DNA from: Gallionella sp.
Lineage (GTDB): Bacteria > Pseudomonadota > Gammaproteobacteria > Burkholderiales > Gallionellaceae
DNA length: 13,065 nucleotides
Reading direction: 5' to 3'
Assembly: GCA_029850565.1 (NCBI GenBank)
Contig: JARCRR010000158.1
Location: 1-13,065, forward strand
The position numbers and the translations under genes were made by a program. This document shows positions 12,620 through 13,065 of this stretch, one piece after another. The first letter of the stretch is position 1. Each line of letters starts with the position of its first letter. Under the pieces are notes generated by a model. That model did no database searches. It had not been told where the DNA came from and worked only from the letters and a program-made list of their open reading frames with translations.

Positions 12620-13065
12620 TGTGCCCGGTCGAGTATCTCATTCAGGTCGGGATCGGCGCCGACCGCTCCTCCCAGCTCAATTTCTTCATCGGTAGCTTCA
12701 CGTATAGACAAGACTTCCAGCATAAAGGTGACATCTCTGCCGCAAAGGGGGTTATTGCCGTCGACAGTCAATGTCTTGTCGTCGAATCGGGTAACGATGA
12801 AATCTCTGGGCTCGCCCTTTTCATTTTCCATGGTGATGGTCATGCCGATTTCCCGATATTCTTCCGGAACATTTTCGATGTGATCGGTAAATACCAGCGA
12901 TTCATCTCTCTCGCCGTACAACTTCGCAGTGTCTATCGGCACTTCGATGATGTCGCCGACCTTTTTGCCATACAGTTCCTTGGTCACTTCTTCGGACATC
13001 ACATCATTCACGCCATGAACATAAGCCAGCGGATATTCCACAGTGACCAATACGTCACCGGTTTT
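12616..13065 (-). CDS. FKBP-type peptidyl-prolyl isomerase, SlyD-like (partial, N-terminus outside window)
   Basis: The frame is open to the window edge, so the first 20 or so residues are missing; 149 residues are seen. PLAYVHGVNDVMSEEVTKEL matches the start of the FKBP fold, KLYGERDESLV (about 48-58) the conserved YGxxDxxLV motif, and the middle (FTDH to FIVTRF) is the inserted IF chaperone domain typical of SlyD. VDGNNPLCGRDVTFMLEVLSIREATDEE closes the fold. The usual His-rich metal-binding tail of E. coli SlyD is absent; the end is short and acidic. The enzyme accelerates proline isomerisation and acts as a folding helper. TTG 13050 is not a credible start because similarity continues beyond it. 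Confidence 0.9.
   Translation of the reverse strand, partial: KTGDVLVTVEYPLAYVHGVNDVMSEEVTKELYGKKVGDIIEVPIDTAKLYGERDESLVFTDHIENVPEEYREIGMTITMENEKGEPRDFIVTRFDDKTLTVDGNNPLCGRDVTFMLEVLSIREATDEEIELGGAVGADPDLNEILDRAQ

Noticed and set aside
1..13065. CRISPR array, integrase, transposase, phage or toxin-antitoxin genes
   Set aside because: I looked for regularly spaced direct repeats and for such protein motifs and saw none. The DUF4279 protein alone is not enough to call a defence or toxin-immunity locus.

Overview
The window looks like chromosomal DNA from a sulfur- or iron-oxidising betaproteobacterium (Gallionellaceae or a related Nitrosomonadales lineage; this is an inference). It rests on a tRNA-Val/tRNA-Asp tandem at the left end, a type I sulfide:quinone oxidoreductase (SQR) very similar to the well-studied Acidithiobacillus enzyme, two single-domain rhodaneses, a C-terminal remnant of an HdrB-like protein, a chromate transporter, and copies of the intergenic GTCATTCCGGCG repeat common in betaproteobacteria.

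Layout. 1-800: 3' end of tRNA-Val, complete tRNA-Asp(GTC), a strong hairpin terminator, rhodanese 1 and its terminator. 818-4164 (minus): a NarX-like cytoplasmic histidine kinase overlaps a NarL/LuxR-type response regulator by 8 nt, followed downstream on the same strand by sqr. 4372-5533 (plus): a YfcE-type metallophosphoesterase, an HdrB fragment, and rhodanese 2 with its own -10 box. 5545-5690: a repeat element with inverted ends. 5708-7716 (plus): a coupled cluster of a 40-aa ORF, an unrecognised 388-aa protein, a 19-aa leader-like ORF and a TIP30-like NAD(P)-binding protein. 7837-8538: a probable outer-membrane barrel. 8678-10039 (minus): two-domain ChrA. 10040-10392: repeats and two terminators, no gene. 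10393-11062 (minus): a 56-aa protein of unknown function downstream of a HIT-family protein. 11124-11540 (plus): a DUF4279 protein, diverging from HIT. 11549-13065 (minus): a SlyD-like FKBP isomerase, cut by the window edge, overlapping a TPR protein.

How the genes may work together. SQR oxidises sulfide at the membrane and passes electrons to quinone; its sulfane-sulfur product is the kind of substrate rhodaneses and Hdr-like complexes handle. The kinase/regulator pair directly upstream of sqr is the obvious candidate controller, with a cysteine-rich GAF domain as possible sensor.

The most notable observation is a conserved element of about 39-40 bp present twice, at 2230-2268 and 4280-4319. 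The copies flank the kinase/regulator pair exactly and point outward: one toward sqr, the other toward the phosphoesterase. I read them as shared regulator/promoter sites of an undescribed sulfide-response regulon. The alternative is terminal inverted repeats of a mobile two-gene cassette.
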